Position numbers and translations under genes: made by a program
Part shown: positions 15,048-24,018 of the stretch, piece after piece
Layout of the letters: every line of letters starts with the position of its first letter
How positions within the stretch are numbered: the first letter of the stretch is position 1
Source: Alphaproteobacteria bacterium
Lineage (GTDB): Bacteria > Pseudomonadota > Alphaproteobacteria > UBA828
Direction: 5' to 3'
Length of the DNA: 64,000 nt
Assembly (NCBI GenBank): GCA_022820945.1
Contig: JAJEEP010000027.1
Coordinates: 1-64,000, forward strand
The notes under the pieces: model-generated
Seen by the model: the letters and a program-made list of their open reading frames with translations, nothing else
What the model was told of the DNA's origin: nothing
Database searches by the model: none

Positions 15048-17618
15048 TCATACCCGTTGCGTTGGCGTGGAGCGGCGACTGGCAAGGGCGCGCAGGAGTT
15101 GACCTACGCGTCCGGTCGGCAGACGCCCGGAATAGAGAAGGATGGCGAGCAGAGTCAATGCGCCGCTGACGATGACGCCTAGCGCGGTGTTGACCGCAAG
15201 GAACGGCATGATGTTGACGATCAGCGTGAAGAAGATCGCGCCCAGCAGCGCGCCGGAGAAGGACCCGCGCCCACCTGAGAGAGCAGCACCGCCCAGCACC
15301 GCGGCGGCGATGCTGGTCAGCGTGTAGGTCGCGCCCACCGTCGGGTGGCCGACACCGACCTCCGTGCTGAGAAAGAGCCCGGCGAGCGCCGCAATGCCGC
15401 CAGAAATCACGTAGGCACGGAAGTGCACGAAGCCGGTCTTGATGCCGTTGCGGCGCGCCGCCTCCTCGTGGAAGCCCACTGCCCTGAGCCTAAGGCCGCT
15501 CCTGGTGCGGTAGAGCCAGAGATCGCCGATCACGGCGAGCGCGATCAAGCCGAGGAAGGAGACCGGTAGGAAATCGATTCGGGTGCGCAACGCTGACATG
15601 AAGTCGGGCTCCACCAGTCCTGTCGGCACCGGCCTGAAATGAAGAGCGACGCCCTGCAGCACGCTCAGCATGGCGATGGTCGTGATGACCGGATTGATGT
15701 GGAGTCGCCGCACCATCGTGCCGTTGATGACCCCGACCGCGAGCCCGGCGCCGAGGCAGGCGAGCGTGCCGCCGAACAGCACCGGAATGTCCACACCCAT
15801 GCCGAGCAGGAAGGAGGCGGCGACGACCGTCATGCTCATGAGCGAGCCGACCGACATGTCGAAGCCGCCGACCAGCAGCACGTTGAGCTGGGCCATCGCG
15901 ACCAACGCGAGCGGTGCGGTCGCCAACAGCAGGTGCCGTCCGTTGAGCGGGGAGAGGAATGCGTCCGACTGGCTCGCGGCATAGGCGCCGACCAAAACGA
16001 TCAGCAACAGAAGAAAGCCCAAAGGCGTCCACCACTGATCGCGGGCGAGCGCGAGGCGCCCGACATCCCGTGCGAGCGAGAAGCCTGCAGGCGCTGCGGA
16101 CGCGGTCGGAGCGCCGGTGGCTTCCCTCGTGCGTGCCACCCGCGAGGTCAGGAACGATGAGACGATATTCTCCTCGCTCACCTCGTCGCCCACCAGCTCC
16201 TTGATGAGACGCCCGCGCGAGAACACCAGTACCCGGTCGCAAAGACCGGCGAGCTCCAGCGCGTCCGACGAATTGATGACGAAGGTGGTGCCGCCGTCGG
16301 CCTTGGCCCTGATCGCCTGGTAGATGTCGAAGCGCGCGGCTGCATCCACGCCCTGGGTCGGCTCATCGATCAGCACCACCCTGGCGCCGTGCAGGAAGCT
16401 CCGCGCCAACATGCTCTTCTGCTGGTTTCCGCCTGAGAGCGAGACGATGGGTTGGTCGAGAGTCGCGGTGACGATGTCGAGCTCCTCGATCATCTCGCGT
16501 GTGCGAGCGCGCTCCTTGCGGCCTGAGATCACTCCGGCGGTCGCAAAGTCCTTGAGGACCTGGATCGTGATGTTCTCGCGCACGCTCAAGGCCGGATAAA
16601 TGGATTCGACGGCCCGGTCCCCGCTCAGCATCATCACGCCCGCGCCGAGCGCGCGCTGCGGTGCTGCGAACGGGATACGCCGACTCTCGCAGGAGAGGGT
16701 GCCAGACGCGTCTTCGAAGCCGCCGACGGCGCGGAGTACCTCGCGCTGTCCGTTGCCCTCGGCACCTGCGAGGCCCAGGATCTCGCCCCGGTGAACCTCG
16801 AAGGCGACGTCGCTGAACGCATTTCCGGAAAGCCCCTGAACAGAGAGGCAGCTCTCGGTGGATAGAATCTCGGCGCCTCGCTTGGGCGGGAACTCCGCCT
16901 CGATCGGCCGGCCGACCATGAGCGCGATGAGGTCGTCCTCGGAGAGCGCATGGGTTTCGAAGGTGCCCTGCCCTTCCCCATCGCGCAGCACGGTCACGCG
17001 CTGGGCGAGAGAGAGAATCTCGGGAAGCCGGTGGCTGACATAGACCACCGTCGTCCCTTCGGCGACGATTCCACGGACGATGCGATGGAGGGTATCCACG
17101 TCGTTGACGTCGAGCGACGCGGTCGGCTCGTCGAGCAGCAGCACCTTGGGCTTGGAGACCAGCGCCTTCACCACCTCCAAGAACTGACGCTGGGCCGGCG
17201 AGAGAGTGGCGACGCGCGCGGAAGCATCGATCGCCAGGTCGTAAGGCGTTAGCTGTTCCTCGGCCCAGCTTTCCAGCCTGCGATAGGCCAGCGCTTCGCC
17301 CATCGTGCCCAGATAGAGGTTCTGGGCGACGGTGAGCTCCGGCACGAGCGAGTTGTCCTGATAAACGGTGGCAAGCCCGAAGTGATGGGCCTGCGACGTG
17401 TCGGCCGACGCCAGCCGATTGCCGAGAATTTCGACCGTGCCCTCGTCCGCCGCCAGCGCACCGCTCGCAATCTTGAGCAAGGTGCTCTTGCCCGAGCCGT
17501 TCTCGCCCAGCACCGCATGGACCTCGCCGGCCACGCAGTCCAGACTCACGTCGCGCAGCGCCTGGACTCCTGGAAATCGCTTGGAGATCCCTGAGAGGCT
17601 GAGCGACGGTTCGGGCAT
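15048..17618 (-). CDS. Fused ribose-type ABC transporter: RbsA-like double ATPase plus RbsC-like permease
   Basis: 856 residues, about the sum of RbsA (about 500) and RbsC (about 320). ATPase 1: Walker A GENGSGKSTL, signature LSPAQ, Walker B LLLDEPTASLD. ATPase 2: the degenerate Walker A usual in RbsA (GAEGNGQRE), signature LSGGNQQ, Walker B VLIDEPTQGVD. From about residue 530 comes a permease with many hydrophobic spans (WWTPLGFLLLLIVLVGAYAA; GGFDMSVGSLMSMTVVAASF; GALLGAIFFTLIVNIMPFLA). Separate genes are the rule; the single-chain form is unusual. A second, separate permease (19026-20048) and a binding protein (17715-18902) complete the importer, so the membrane part is probably a heterodimer. 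Confidence 0.92.
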   Translation of the reverse strand: MPEPSLSLSGISKRFPGVQALRDVSLDCVAGEVHAVLGENGSGKSTLLKIASGALAADEGTVEILGNRLASADTSQAHHFGLATVYQDNSLVPELTVAQNLYLGTMGEALAYRRLESWAEEQLTPYDLAIDASARVATLSPAQRQFLEVVKALVSKPKVLLLDEPTASLDVNDVDTLHRIVRGIVAEGTTVVYVSHRLPEILSLAQRVTVLRDGEGQGTFETHALSEDDLIALMVGRPIEAEFPPKRGAEILSTESCLSVQGLSGNAFSDVAFEVHRGEILGLAGAEGNGQREVLRAVGGFEDASGTLSCESRRIPFAAPQRALGAGVMMLSGDRAVESIYPALSVRENITIQVLKDFATAGVISGRKERARTREMIEELDIVTATLDQPIVSLSGGNQQKSMLARSFLHGARVVLIDEPTQGVDAAARFDIYQAIRAKADGGTTFVINSSDALELAGLCDRVLVFSRGRLIKELVGDEVSEENIVSSFLTSRVARTREATGAPTASAAPAGFSLARDVGRLALARDQWWTPLGFLLLLIVLVGAYAASQSDAFLSPLNGRHLLLATAPLALVAMAQLNVLLVGGFDMSVGSLMSMTVVAASFLLGMGVDIPVLFGGTLACLGAGLAVGVINGTMVRRLHINPVITTIAMLSVLQGVALHFRPVPTGLVEPDFMSALRTRIDFLPVSFLGLIALAVIGDLWLYRTRSGLRLRAVGFHEEAARRNGIKTGFVHFRAYVISGGIAALAGLFLSTEVGVGHPTVGATYTLTSIAAAVLGGAALSGGRGSFSGALLGAIFFTLIVNIMPFLAVNTALGVIVSGALTLLAILLYSGRLPTGRVGQLLRALASRRSTPTQRV

Positions 17619-17644
17619 TCTCTCGGCGGCGATCTGCAGTCGTT

Positions 17645-17694
17645 CAAACGAAACCGCCGGGCGGGGTGCGGCGACTTCCGCTCCGCCCGGCGGT
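17645..17694 (-). terminator. Terminator/attenuator between binding-protein and ATPase-permease genes
   Basis: On the minus strand a perfect 12-bp stem (arms 17683-17694 and 17653-17664, accgccgggcgg) encloses an 18-base loop and is followed by TTTCGTTT. It sits 20 bp after the binding-protein stop and before the next gene. Partial termination would give more binding protein than membrane components, a common arrangement in ABC importer operons. Confidence 0.65.
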
Positions 17695-17714
17695 CAGGCC
17701 GTTCGCTGCGGCTA

Positions 17715-18902
17715 CTACTCCTTGAACATCGCGTTCAGCATGTCGGTGTCCACCAGCGTGGAGACCGGCATCTGATCCGGCAGCGCCTTGTCACACATGC
17801 CCTGCTCCACTTCCTTCATCTTGAAGGGCACGTCGACATGGGCGCCGATCTCGGCACCGCCTCTTGCCTCCATGGCGGCGGTCAGCGCGATGCGGACCTG
17901 GAAGGTGCCGCCCGAGGAGAAGAAGATGCGGAAGTTCGGGTTGCCCACTTCCTCCCAGTCGCAGAACAGGCCCTGCTCGTCGGTGCGCAGGGTGACGATC
18001 ACGTCCATGGCGCGATCGGCTGCGGCATAGGCGCGCACGCCCCCGCGGAAGCCATCGGCATACTCATAAAGTACCGCGTCAACGTCGGGGTGTTGCGAAA
18101 GGAAGCCCGACATCGCTTCGAAGGTGCCCTGCTGGGTCCAGTTGGTGTCGGCCTTGCCGAGCAGCGTCATGGCGGCGTTGCCTTCCATCTCGGCTTCGGA
18201 ACACGCCTGCCAGGCGGCGCTCAACTGATTGCCGGGCGTGCCGCCGAGCTCGACGATCTCGATGCTCTCCTCGCTGTTGGCACCGGCCACGAACTGGACG
18301 AACTGGCGGCCCAGCTCGCACAGGTCCTCGGCGACGAAGGTGAGATAGTCTTCACCCGCGGTGCCGCCGAGACCGGCGATGTAGGGAACCACGGTGATGC
18401 CCGACTCGGTTGCCTCCTGGGCGGTCGGCAGCAGCGCCGGGCCTGCATCGGGGAAGGTCACGATGATATCGACGCCCTGCGCGATCAGACTCCGCATGTC
18501 GGAGATTGCCTTGCTGGCATCGCCCCGGGCCGAGGTGTAGATGATCTTGCTGACCTCGGGGTAGCTCAGCGCCTGCATGACGAACTCCATGTGCGTCACA
18601 CGGCGCCAGACGTTCTCGCCAAAGCCGTCGGCGAGCGCGACGGTGAGGTCGCCGCGACCGGTCTCGCACACCTGCTCGCTCCAGCACTTCAGCGCCAGCG
18701 CGCGGTCCTCCTCGCTTAACGCCGCGCTCGCGCGCTCGAAAGTGGCCGTGACGATCGGGCCGATCCCTTCGGTGGTGCCGAGCGCCTTCAGCATTAGCTC
18801 GGGATTGGCTTCGGCACGTGCGCCGCTGTGGGCGCCCAGCGCCACGGCGCCGGCGACGACCGCCGAGACGGCCGTCTTTCTCATCCAGTGCAAATGGCTC
18901 AT
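17715..18902 (-). CDS. Periplasmic sugar-type ABC substrate-binding protein
   Basis: 395 residues from ATG 18902. A Sec signal peptide is clear: basic MRKTA, the hydrophobic VSAVVAGAVALGA and a cleavage-type ARA-EA near residue 31. The mature part resembles periplasmic binding proteins of the ribose/LacI type: MQALSYPEVSKIIYTSARGD, MRSLIAQGVDIIVTFPDAGP, then the C-lobe VDAVLYEYADGFRGG. It is longer than typical RbsB (about 300), having extra N-terminal residues. It lies between the separate permease and the fused ATPase-permease, all on one strand. The ligand cannot be predicted; neighbouring oxidoreductases suggest it need not be a sugar. Confidence 0.88.
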   Translation of the reverse strand: MSHLHWMRKTAVSAVVAGAVALGAHSGARAEANPELMLKALGTTEGIGPIVTATFERASAALSEEDRALALKCWSEQVCETGRGDLTVALADGFGENVWRRVTHMEFVMQALSYPEVSKIIYTSARGDASKAISDMRSLIAQGVDIIVTFPDAGPALLPTAQEATESGITVVPYIAGLGGTAGEDYLTFVAEDLCELGRQFVQFVAGANSEESIEIVELGGTPGNQLSAAWQACSEAEMEGNAAMTLLGKADTNWTQQGTFEAMSGFLSQHPDVDAVLYEYADGFRGGVRAYAAADRAMDVIVTLRTDEQGLFCDWEEVGNPNFRIFFSSGGTFQVRIALTAAMEARGGAEIGAHVDVPFKMKEVEQGMCDKALPDQMPVSTLVDTDMLNAMFKE

Positions 18903-19025
18903 TTTCGTGTTCTCCCTTGAGTGCGTGTCGATGAAGCAGGTTTTGAACCGGTCGATTCCACGAACGGGCTGTTCGCAGGATCCACGCCATAGATAGCAGA
19001 CCCTCCGCCTTGGCATAAGTGCGCC

Positions 19026-20048
19026 CTATGGCGCCTCTACACCGCGCGGTGCGGCGCGGCCGAGCCGCCGCGCCCACGTCCCCCGCAGGTCGGAGAAGCG
19101 GACGCCGGCGAGCGCCATGCCGACGGCGATGGCACCGCCGTAGACCATAAACTGGATCGCCGTGGTCAACCCCATCATCTTCAGGATCTGCCCGAGATGA
19201 GTCAGGAACAGCGCCGCGCCTGCCACCGCGATCATGCTGCCGACCCCGCCTCCAATCGCCGTGCCGCCGAGCACAGCGGCAGCAATGGGCGCGAGCAGGT
19301 AGGCGGCGCCGACATCGAGGGTCGGGTTGCGGATGAAGGCCGCGAGCAGGATGCCGGCGATGCCGTAGAGCAGGCCGGCCGCGGCGTAAGCGGCAACCCT
19401 ATACCGGTTCACGCCGATGCCGCTGATCCAGGCGGCGACAGGGTTGGCGCCGACGGCAGTGAAGCGCCGCCCGTAAAGGGTGAAGCGCAGCAGGAAGGTG
19501 GAGGCGAGCACGAGCGCCATCGCCACCCACACCGAGAAGTTGATGGAGAGAAAGCGCGTCTCGCCCCAGTCCGCGAGGATCGGCGGTACCCGCGCCTCCT
19601 GGGCGATGCCTTCCCGGTACCAGATCGCGGCACCCATCATGATGGTCCCGACGGCGAGCGTCACGACCAGGGGATTCAGCCTGAAGTTGGAGACCAGAAC
19701 GCCGTTGATCAGGCCGACGCCGGCCGAAACGGCAAGCGCGACGACGATCGCCTGGCCGAGCGCGGCGTCCTGGCCGCCGGAGACGCCGAGTATCAGGCTG
19801 CTGGAGAGCGTGATGACCGCCGGGATCGAGAGGTCGATGCCCCGCGCCATGAGGACCAGTGCCTCGCCCATGGACGCGATGCAGAGGAACGCCGCGAAGG
19901 GGATGATCGCGAGGATCGAGGTGGCCATCAGGCTCCGCGGCACGAAGATCGCGCTGATCACGATGAGCACGAGAAGCGCCAGCCAGATCGCGAGAAAGCG
20001 CGGCTGCAGCTGAAACCCTTCGAGCGTGCTTGGTACCGATAACCTCAT
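19026..20048 (-). CDS. Ribose-type ABC transporter permease (RbsC-like)
   Basis: 340 residues with about nine to ten hydrophobic spans, starting at WLALLVLIVISAIFV. Family blocks include ALVLMARGIDLSIPAVITLS, FRLNPLVVTLAVGTIMMGAA and AAVLGGTAIGGGVGSMIAVA. It is the first gene of the importer set, 123 bp upstream of the binding protein. The permease fused into the 856-residue protein is a paralogue, so the transporter has two different membrane subunits. The start at ATG 20048 follows GAGAG. Confidence 0.9.
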   Translation of the reverse strand: MRLSVPSTLEGFQLQPRFLAIWLALLVLIVISAIFVPRSLMATSILAIIPFAAFLCIASMGEALVLMARGIDLSIPAVITLSSSLILGVSGGQDAALGQAIVVALAVSAGVGLINGVLVSNFRLNPLVVTLAVGTIMMGAAIWYREGIAQEARVPPILADWGETRFLSINFSVWVAMALVLASTFLLRFTLYGRRFTAVGANPVAAWISGIGVNRYRVAAYAAAGLLYGIAGILLAAFIRNPTLDVGAAYLLAPIAAAVLGGTAIGGGVGSMIAVAGAALFLTHLGQILKMMGLTTAIQFMVYGGAIAVGMALAGVRFSDLRGTWARRLGRAAPRGVEAP

Positions 20049-20211
20049 CTCTCGTGTCGAGCTCGTCCGTTTCGAGAGGCGTGCGGGGCTATCGCCGATC
20101 GCGCGTGCCTGCGGCCTTCCGTCAACAGAATACTCGAATTGCGAACCCGGTCATTGGGGCCGGCGCTTGACTCGTATCCCCCGCGTAGATCGAAGCTCCG
20201 TACCGACGGGT

Positions 20212-20997
20212 CTATTGCCGTGCCGTGGTCCCGCCGTCGATGGTAAGCACGGTACCGTTGCAGTAGGTCGCCTCGTCGGAGCCGAGATAGAGGCAGCCGT
20301 AGGCCATCTCCTCCGGCGTGCCGGGGCGCAGCATTGGCGTGAGGCGGTCCGCCATGTCCGGATCGTCGAAAAGATTGAGGACGGGCGCCACCATCGGCGT
20401 GTCGATGAAGCCCGGCGCGACGCAATTGGCCCGGATATTGTCCTTGGCATAGGTCACGCAAAGCGAGCGCGTCAGGTTGATCGCAGCTCCTTTCGCCGCC
20501 GTGTATGTGTGCGCGACGGGTAGGCCCTGGAAGCCCGAGATGCTGGCGACGTTGACGATCGCGCCGCCGCCCTGCTTCTGCATGATGGGGATCACGCCGC
20601 GGCAGAGATAGAAATAGGAATCGAGGTTGATCCCCATCACCTCCTGCCACTTCTCGGGCGAGGTGTTGACTACGTCGCCCATGGAATCGGGGCTCTTCTC
20701 CAGCCAGCTGTAACCGACGCTCGCGCAGTTCACGAGAATGTCGATGCGCCCGTAAACATCCATGGCAGCCTGGATCAACGCCTCGGCGCCTTTGGGCTGC
20801 GCCAGGTCGTGAGCGACCACGACGCCGTCGCCGCCTGCCTCCTTCGTGAGCCGCAGAGTCTCGTCCAGGTTCGACTGGGTGCGCGAGCAGCCGACGACCC
20901 TGGCGCCCTCGCGGGCGAACAGAACCATGCAGGCGCGCCCCACACCCGTGCCGGCGCCCGAGATGAGCGCGATCTTACCTTCGACCCGTCCGGTCAT
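20212..20997 (-). CDS. Short-chain dehydrogenase/reductase
   Basis: 261 residues. The NAD(P) motif is ISGAGTGVGRACMVLF (GxxxGxG), the catalytic Ser is in VASISGFQG, and the YTAAK block supplies Tyr and Lys. The usual NNAG is replaced by NCAS. An acidic residue is not obvious at the cofactor-selecting position, where CSRTQ follows strand 2, which would favour NADP(H). It ends with TVLTIDGGTTARQ. It lies 13 bp after the alcohol dehydrogenase gene and heads toward the importer genes. Expected cytosolic oxidation of a hydroxyl or reduction of a keto group in the local catabolic route. Confidence 0.88.
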   Translation of the reverse strand: MTGRVEGKIALISGAGTGVGRACMVLFAREGARVVGCSRTQSNLDETLRLTKEAGGDGVVVAHDLAQPKGAEALIQAAMDVYGRIDILVNCASVGYSWLEKSPDSMGDVVNTSPEKWQEVMGINLDSYFYLCRGVIPIMQKQGGGAIVNVASISGFQGLPVAHTYTAAKGAAINLTRSLCVTYAKDNIRANCVAPGFIDTPMVAPVLNLFDDPDMADRLTPMLRPGTPEEMAYGCLYLGSDEATYCNGTVLTIDGGTTARQ

Positions 20998-21010
20998 CGA
21001 ATCCCTCCCG

Positions 21011-22042
21011 TCAGTTCCGCTGTGGGCGCAGCAGCACCTTGCACTCGTCGGTCGGTGTCCTGAGCTTCTCGAAGCGCGCGGCGAGATCGTCGAAGCCGAT
21101 CACGTGGGTGATGAGCGGCGCCGGGTCGATCCGCCTGCTTGCCAGCAGGTCGAGCACCACCTCGAAGTCCCTCGGCTTGTAGCCGAGCGCCCACTGCAGG
21201 CACACCTCCTTCGCCAGCGCGGCGAGCGGGATGAAGCTCTCTTCGTTGGTGCAGACGCCGCAGACCATGACCTTGCCCTGGTGCTTCACCAGATCGACGC
21301 AGAGCCCCAGCATGCCGGGAACACCCACGCACTCGATGACGAGATCGGGCGGGCCGCCGGCGATCGCCGCGTACTGCTCGGTCACGTCGCTGGCGTCGGG
21401 ATCGATGGCGGCGGTCGCTCCCATTGCCAGCGCGCGCTCCCGGCGGTTCTCGGCGAACTCGCTGACCACGACGTGGCGGGCGCCGGAAAAGCGCGCGAAG
21501 GTCGCGCACGAGAGGCCGATGGGGCCGGCGCCGATCACGAGCACGTTGGTGCCGGGCCGCATGCCGGCCTTGTCGATCACGTGATGGCCGACGGAGAGGG
21601 GCTCCGCCGTTGCACCCTCGCGGAAGCCGAGGCCCTGCGGCAGCCTGAGCGCATTGCCGGCATCGACCCGGATGTACTCGGCGTAGGCGCCGGGCGCGCC
21701 GAAGCCCGTGATGATGTTGTTGGGGCAGTGGATACCCATCCCGAGCCTGCACTGGCGCCCGCATTCCGCACAGGCGTTGACCGGTACGGCCGTCACATGG
21801 TCGCCGACGCTCCAGTCCCCGCCCACTTCTGCGCCCATCTCCACGACGGTCCCGGTGAACTCGTGGCCCAGGATCTGGCCGTCCGGCACCACCAGCGCGC
21901 CGGCCTCGGTCGCGTGCAGGTCGGAGCCGCAGATGCCGCAGTATTCGACCTTGATCAGCAGATCGCCGGGGCGGACGGATGGCTCATCCACCTGCTCGAT
22001 CGATAGCGGATTGCCGACGCCCTTGAACACCGCTGCTTCCAT
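21011..22042 (-). CDS. Zinc-dependent medium-chain alcohol dehydrogenase
   Basis: 343 residues from ATG 22042 (MEAAVFKGVGNPLSIEQVDE). Catalytic zinc ligands are C38 in GICGSDLH and H60-E61 in LGHEF; the structural zinc site is C91, C94, C98 and C106 (CAECGRQCRLGMGIHC). The nucleotide fold has VIGAGPIGLSCATFA. This is the sorbitol/threonine-dehydrogenase-like branch, which oxidises polyols, sugars or secondary alcohols with NAD(P). It is flanked by the 3-hydroxyacyl-CoA dehydrogenase (44 bp upstream) and an SDR (13 bp downstream), in one operon. Substrate unknown. Confidence 0.9.
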   Translation of the reverse strand: MEAAVFKGVGNPLSIEQVDEPSVRPGDLLIKVEYCGICGSDLHATEAGALVVPDGQILGHEFTGTVVEMGAEVGGDWSVGDHVTAVPVNACAECGRQCRLGMGIHCPNNIITGFGAPGAYAEYIRVDAGNALRLPQGLGFREGATAEPLSVGHHVIDKAGMRPGTNVLVIGAGPIGLSCATFARFSGARHVVVSEFAENRRERALAMGATAAIDPDASDVTEQYAAIAGGPPDLVIECVGVPGMLGLCVDLVKHQGKVMVCGVCTNEESFIPLAALAKEVCLQWALGYKPRDFEVVLDLLASRRIDPAPLITHVIGFDDLAARFEKLRTPTDECKVLLRPQRN

Positions 22043-22086
22043 GTCTCTCCCTCCTCGATCCGGTCGCGCACGCACGCTGCCCCAGC

Positions 22087-22947
22087 TTAGCTCTCGTCGT
22101 AGCGATACCAGCCCTTGCCTGCGCTTCGCCCATTGTAGCCCGCCTTCACCATCTGCTTCAGTAGGGGGCGCGGCATGAAGCGGGGCCCGTAAGCCTCGTG
22201 CAGGATCTCCTGCACGTCGAGGCTGAGATTGTTGGTGACGGCATCCATCAGGCGAAATGGCCCGACCGGGAGCCCCATGCCGAGCTTGCAGGCGGTGTCG
22301 ATGTCCTCGGGCGTCGCCACCCCTTCCTCCACCAGGCGAATCGCCTCGATCCAGAAGATGTGGATCAGGCGGTTGACCGCGAAACCCACCACATCCTTGA
22401 TCGGCACCGGCGTCTTGCCCGCCTCTTCGCAGACAGCGGTCACGGCGGCGACGGTCTCGTCCGCGGTCTCCAGCCCCGGGATTACCTCGACCAGCTTCAT
22501 GCGCGAGACCGGGGAGAAGAAGTGGGTGCCGAGGAAAAGGGGCCTGCGCGACTCCTCTAGGTAGGAGGCGAGCACGCTGATCGAGATACTCGACGTGTTG
22601 CTCGCGATCAGGCAGTCGGTCGTCAGAACCTGGTCAAGCGCTCGATAGACACCGGCCTTCACCTCCTCGTCCTCGAACACGGCCTCGATCACCATATCGC
22701 AGCAGGCGAAATCGCCGAGGTCGAGGGTGGTGCGCATGTTGTCCTGCGCCCTGGCCTTGTCGTCCTCGCTGTAGAAACCGCGCACGATGCCCTTGTCGAG
22801 CACGCCGTCCAGCTTGGCCACCGCCTTGTCCAGGAAGGCCTGCTCGCGGTCGCTCAGCAGCACTGACTTGCCGGCGAGCGCCATCACGAGCGCGATCTCC
22901 GAACCCATCATGCCGGCGCCCACCACGCCGATGGTGTTCACGGTCAT
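22087..22947 (-). CDS. 3-hydroxyacyl-CoA dehydrogenase
   Basis: 286 residues. N-terminal NAD fold IGVVGAGMMGSEIALVMALA; the middle has ASNTSSISISVLASYLEESR and FLGTHFFSPVSRMKLVEVIP, with the catalytic His in GTHFF and Glu in EVIPG. The C-terminal helical domain ends VKAGYNGRSAGKGWYRYDES, as in FadB-like or PaaH/Hbd proteins. It oxidises a 3-hydroxyacyl-CoA to 3-oxoacyl-CoA with NAD. It is first in the long minus-strand run (22947 to 12855) and is preceded by a thiolase N-terminal fragment, suggesting that an old thiolase-dehydrogenase pair was broken. Confidence 0.93.
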   Translation of the reverse strand: MTVNTIGVVGAGMMGSEIALVMALAGKSVLLSDREQAFLDKAVAKLDGVLDKGIVRGFYSEDDKARAQDNMRTTLDLGDFACCDMVIEAVFEDEEVKAGVYRALDQVLTTDCLIASNTSSISISVLASYLEESRRPLFLGTHFFSPVSRMKLVEVIPGLETADETVAAVTAVCEEAGKTPVPIKDVVGFAVNRLIHIFWIEAIRLVEEGVATPEDIDTACKLGMGLPVGPFRLMDAVTNNLSLDVQEILHEAYGPRFMPRPLLKQMVKAGYNGRSAGKGWYRYDES

Positions 22948-22975
22948 TTGTCGAATCTCCCGACGCGGTGAGGCA

Positions 22976-23095
22976 CTAGTGCACGATGCGCTCGATCGGC
23001 ATGCCGAGCGCCGTCAGCAGGATGTCCTTGGGTGATTTGCCGAAGTCGCCGAACGGCGTGCGCATGCTGCCGGCGAGAACGATCTCCCGCGTCAT
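22976..23095 (-). pseudogene. Thiolase N-terminal fragment
   Basis: 39 codons from ATG 23095, with a purine-rich upstream region. MTREIVLAGSMRTPFGDFGK matches the first beta strand and RTPxGxFxGxL motif of acetyl-CoA acetyltransferases. The frame then runs through SPKDILLTALGMPIERIVH to a stop, without the catalytic Cys or His blocks. It is a deletion remnant 28 bp upstream of the 3-hydroxyacyl-CoA dehydrogenase. A translated leader peptide is less likely. Confidence 0.6.
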
Positions 23096-23268
23096 GATCC
23101 GATTCCTCTTCGTCCGGTGAAGCGGCGCGTCGTCCGCGCGATCTGCGAGAGAGCGGAAGTCTATCGACGGAAGGGTCCCCGTCAAGGAGCGCAGCCGATG
23201 GTATTGCGTGGTAGCATCAAGCACTTATGGGCGGTCTGTCCGAAAGTGCAGTGTAGAGCGGGGGCGTC

Positions 23269-24009
23269 ATGTCGATCCTGATTACGGGCGGTACCAAGGG
23301 CATCGGTCGCGCCATCGCGCTCTCCTTCGCCGAGCCAGGTGCCGACGTGTTTCTCAACTACCACGGCGACGATGAGGCGGCGCGCAAGGCCCGGTCTCTG
23401 GTCGACTCGACGGGTGCGCGCTGTCATCTGATCAAGCAGGACGTGGGCACGCCCGAGGGCGCGCGGGCCGTGTTGACTCAGGTCGCAGAGCACGTCGACC
23501 GGCTCGACCAACTGGTGCACTGCGCCGTGCGCGCCATCCCCAAGCCCGCGCTCGACTGCGATGCGGACGACTTCACCGCCGCGGTCAACCTCAACGGCAC
23601 GGCGCTGCTCTACCTCGTGCAGGCGGCCGATCCGCTTCTCGTGTGTGGCAGCACCGTCTTTTTCCTCACCAGCCGGGGCGGGCGCACTGTGGTGCCCAAC
23701 TACGCCGCCATCGGTGTTGCCAAGGCACTCGCCGAATCGCTGGTGCGCTATCTGGCAAGCGAGCTCGCGCCGCGCGGCATCAGGATCAATAGCGTCGCGC
23801 CCGGCGTGGTGTACACGGACGCCGTGCGGGCGCTGTTCGGCGACCAGGCGGACGAGATCGTCAAGCACGCCGCCGAGACCAACCCGAGCGGCCGCGGCGT
23901 GCGCGACGAGGACTACACGAACGTAATCCGCTTCCTCGCGAGTCCCGAGGCCGAGTTCGTTCAGGGGCAGACCATCTTCGTCAACGGTGGCCACTACCTG
24001 GCGGCGTGA
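23269..24009 (+). CDS. Short-chain dehydrogenase with enoyl-reductase (FabL-like) active-site spacing
   Basis: 246 residues from ATG 23269. TGGTKGIGRAIALSF is the NAD(P) motif. The active site reads SRGGRTVVPNYAAIGVAKAL: the Tyr and Lys are separated by six residues (Y-x6-K), the spacing of enoyl-ACP reductases FabI/FabL, rather than the usual three. The following block (LVRYLASELAPRGIRINSVA) also resembles FabL. This suggests reduction of a CoA- or ACP-bound double bond, though fatty-acid synthesis itself is not implied. It is transcribed opposite to its neighbours and ends 9 bp from the convergent thiolase stop. Confidence 0.82.
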   Translation: MSILITGGTKGIGRAIALSFAEPGADVFLNYHGDDEAARKARSLVDSTGARCHLIKQDVGTPEGARAVLTQVAEHVDRLDQLVHCAVRAIPKPALDCDADDFTAAVNLNGTALLYLVQAADPLLVCGSTVFFLTSRGGRTVVPNYAAIGVAKALAESLVRYLASELAPRGIRINSVAPGVVYTDAVRALFGDQADEIVKHAAETNPSGRGVRDEDYTNVIRFLASPEAEFVQGQTIFVNGGHYLAA

Positions 24010-24018
24010 CAGGCGCTC

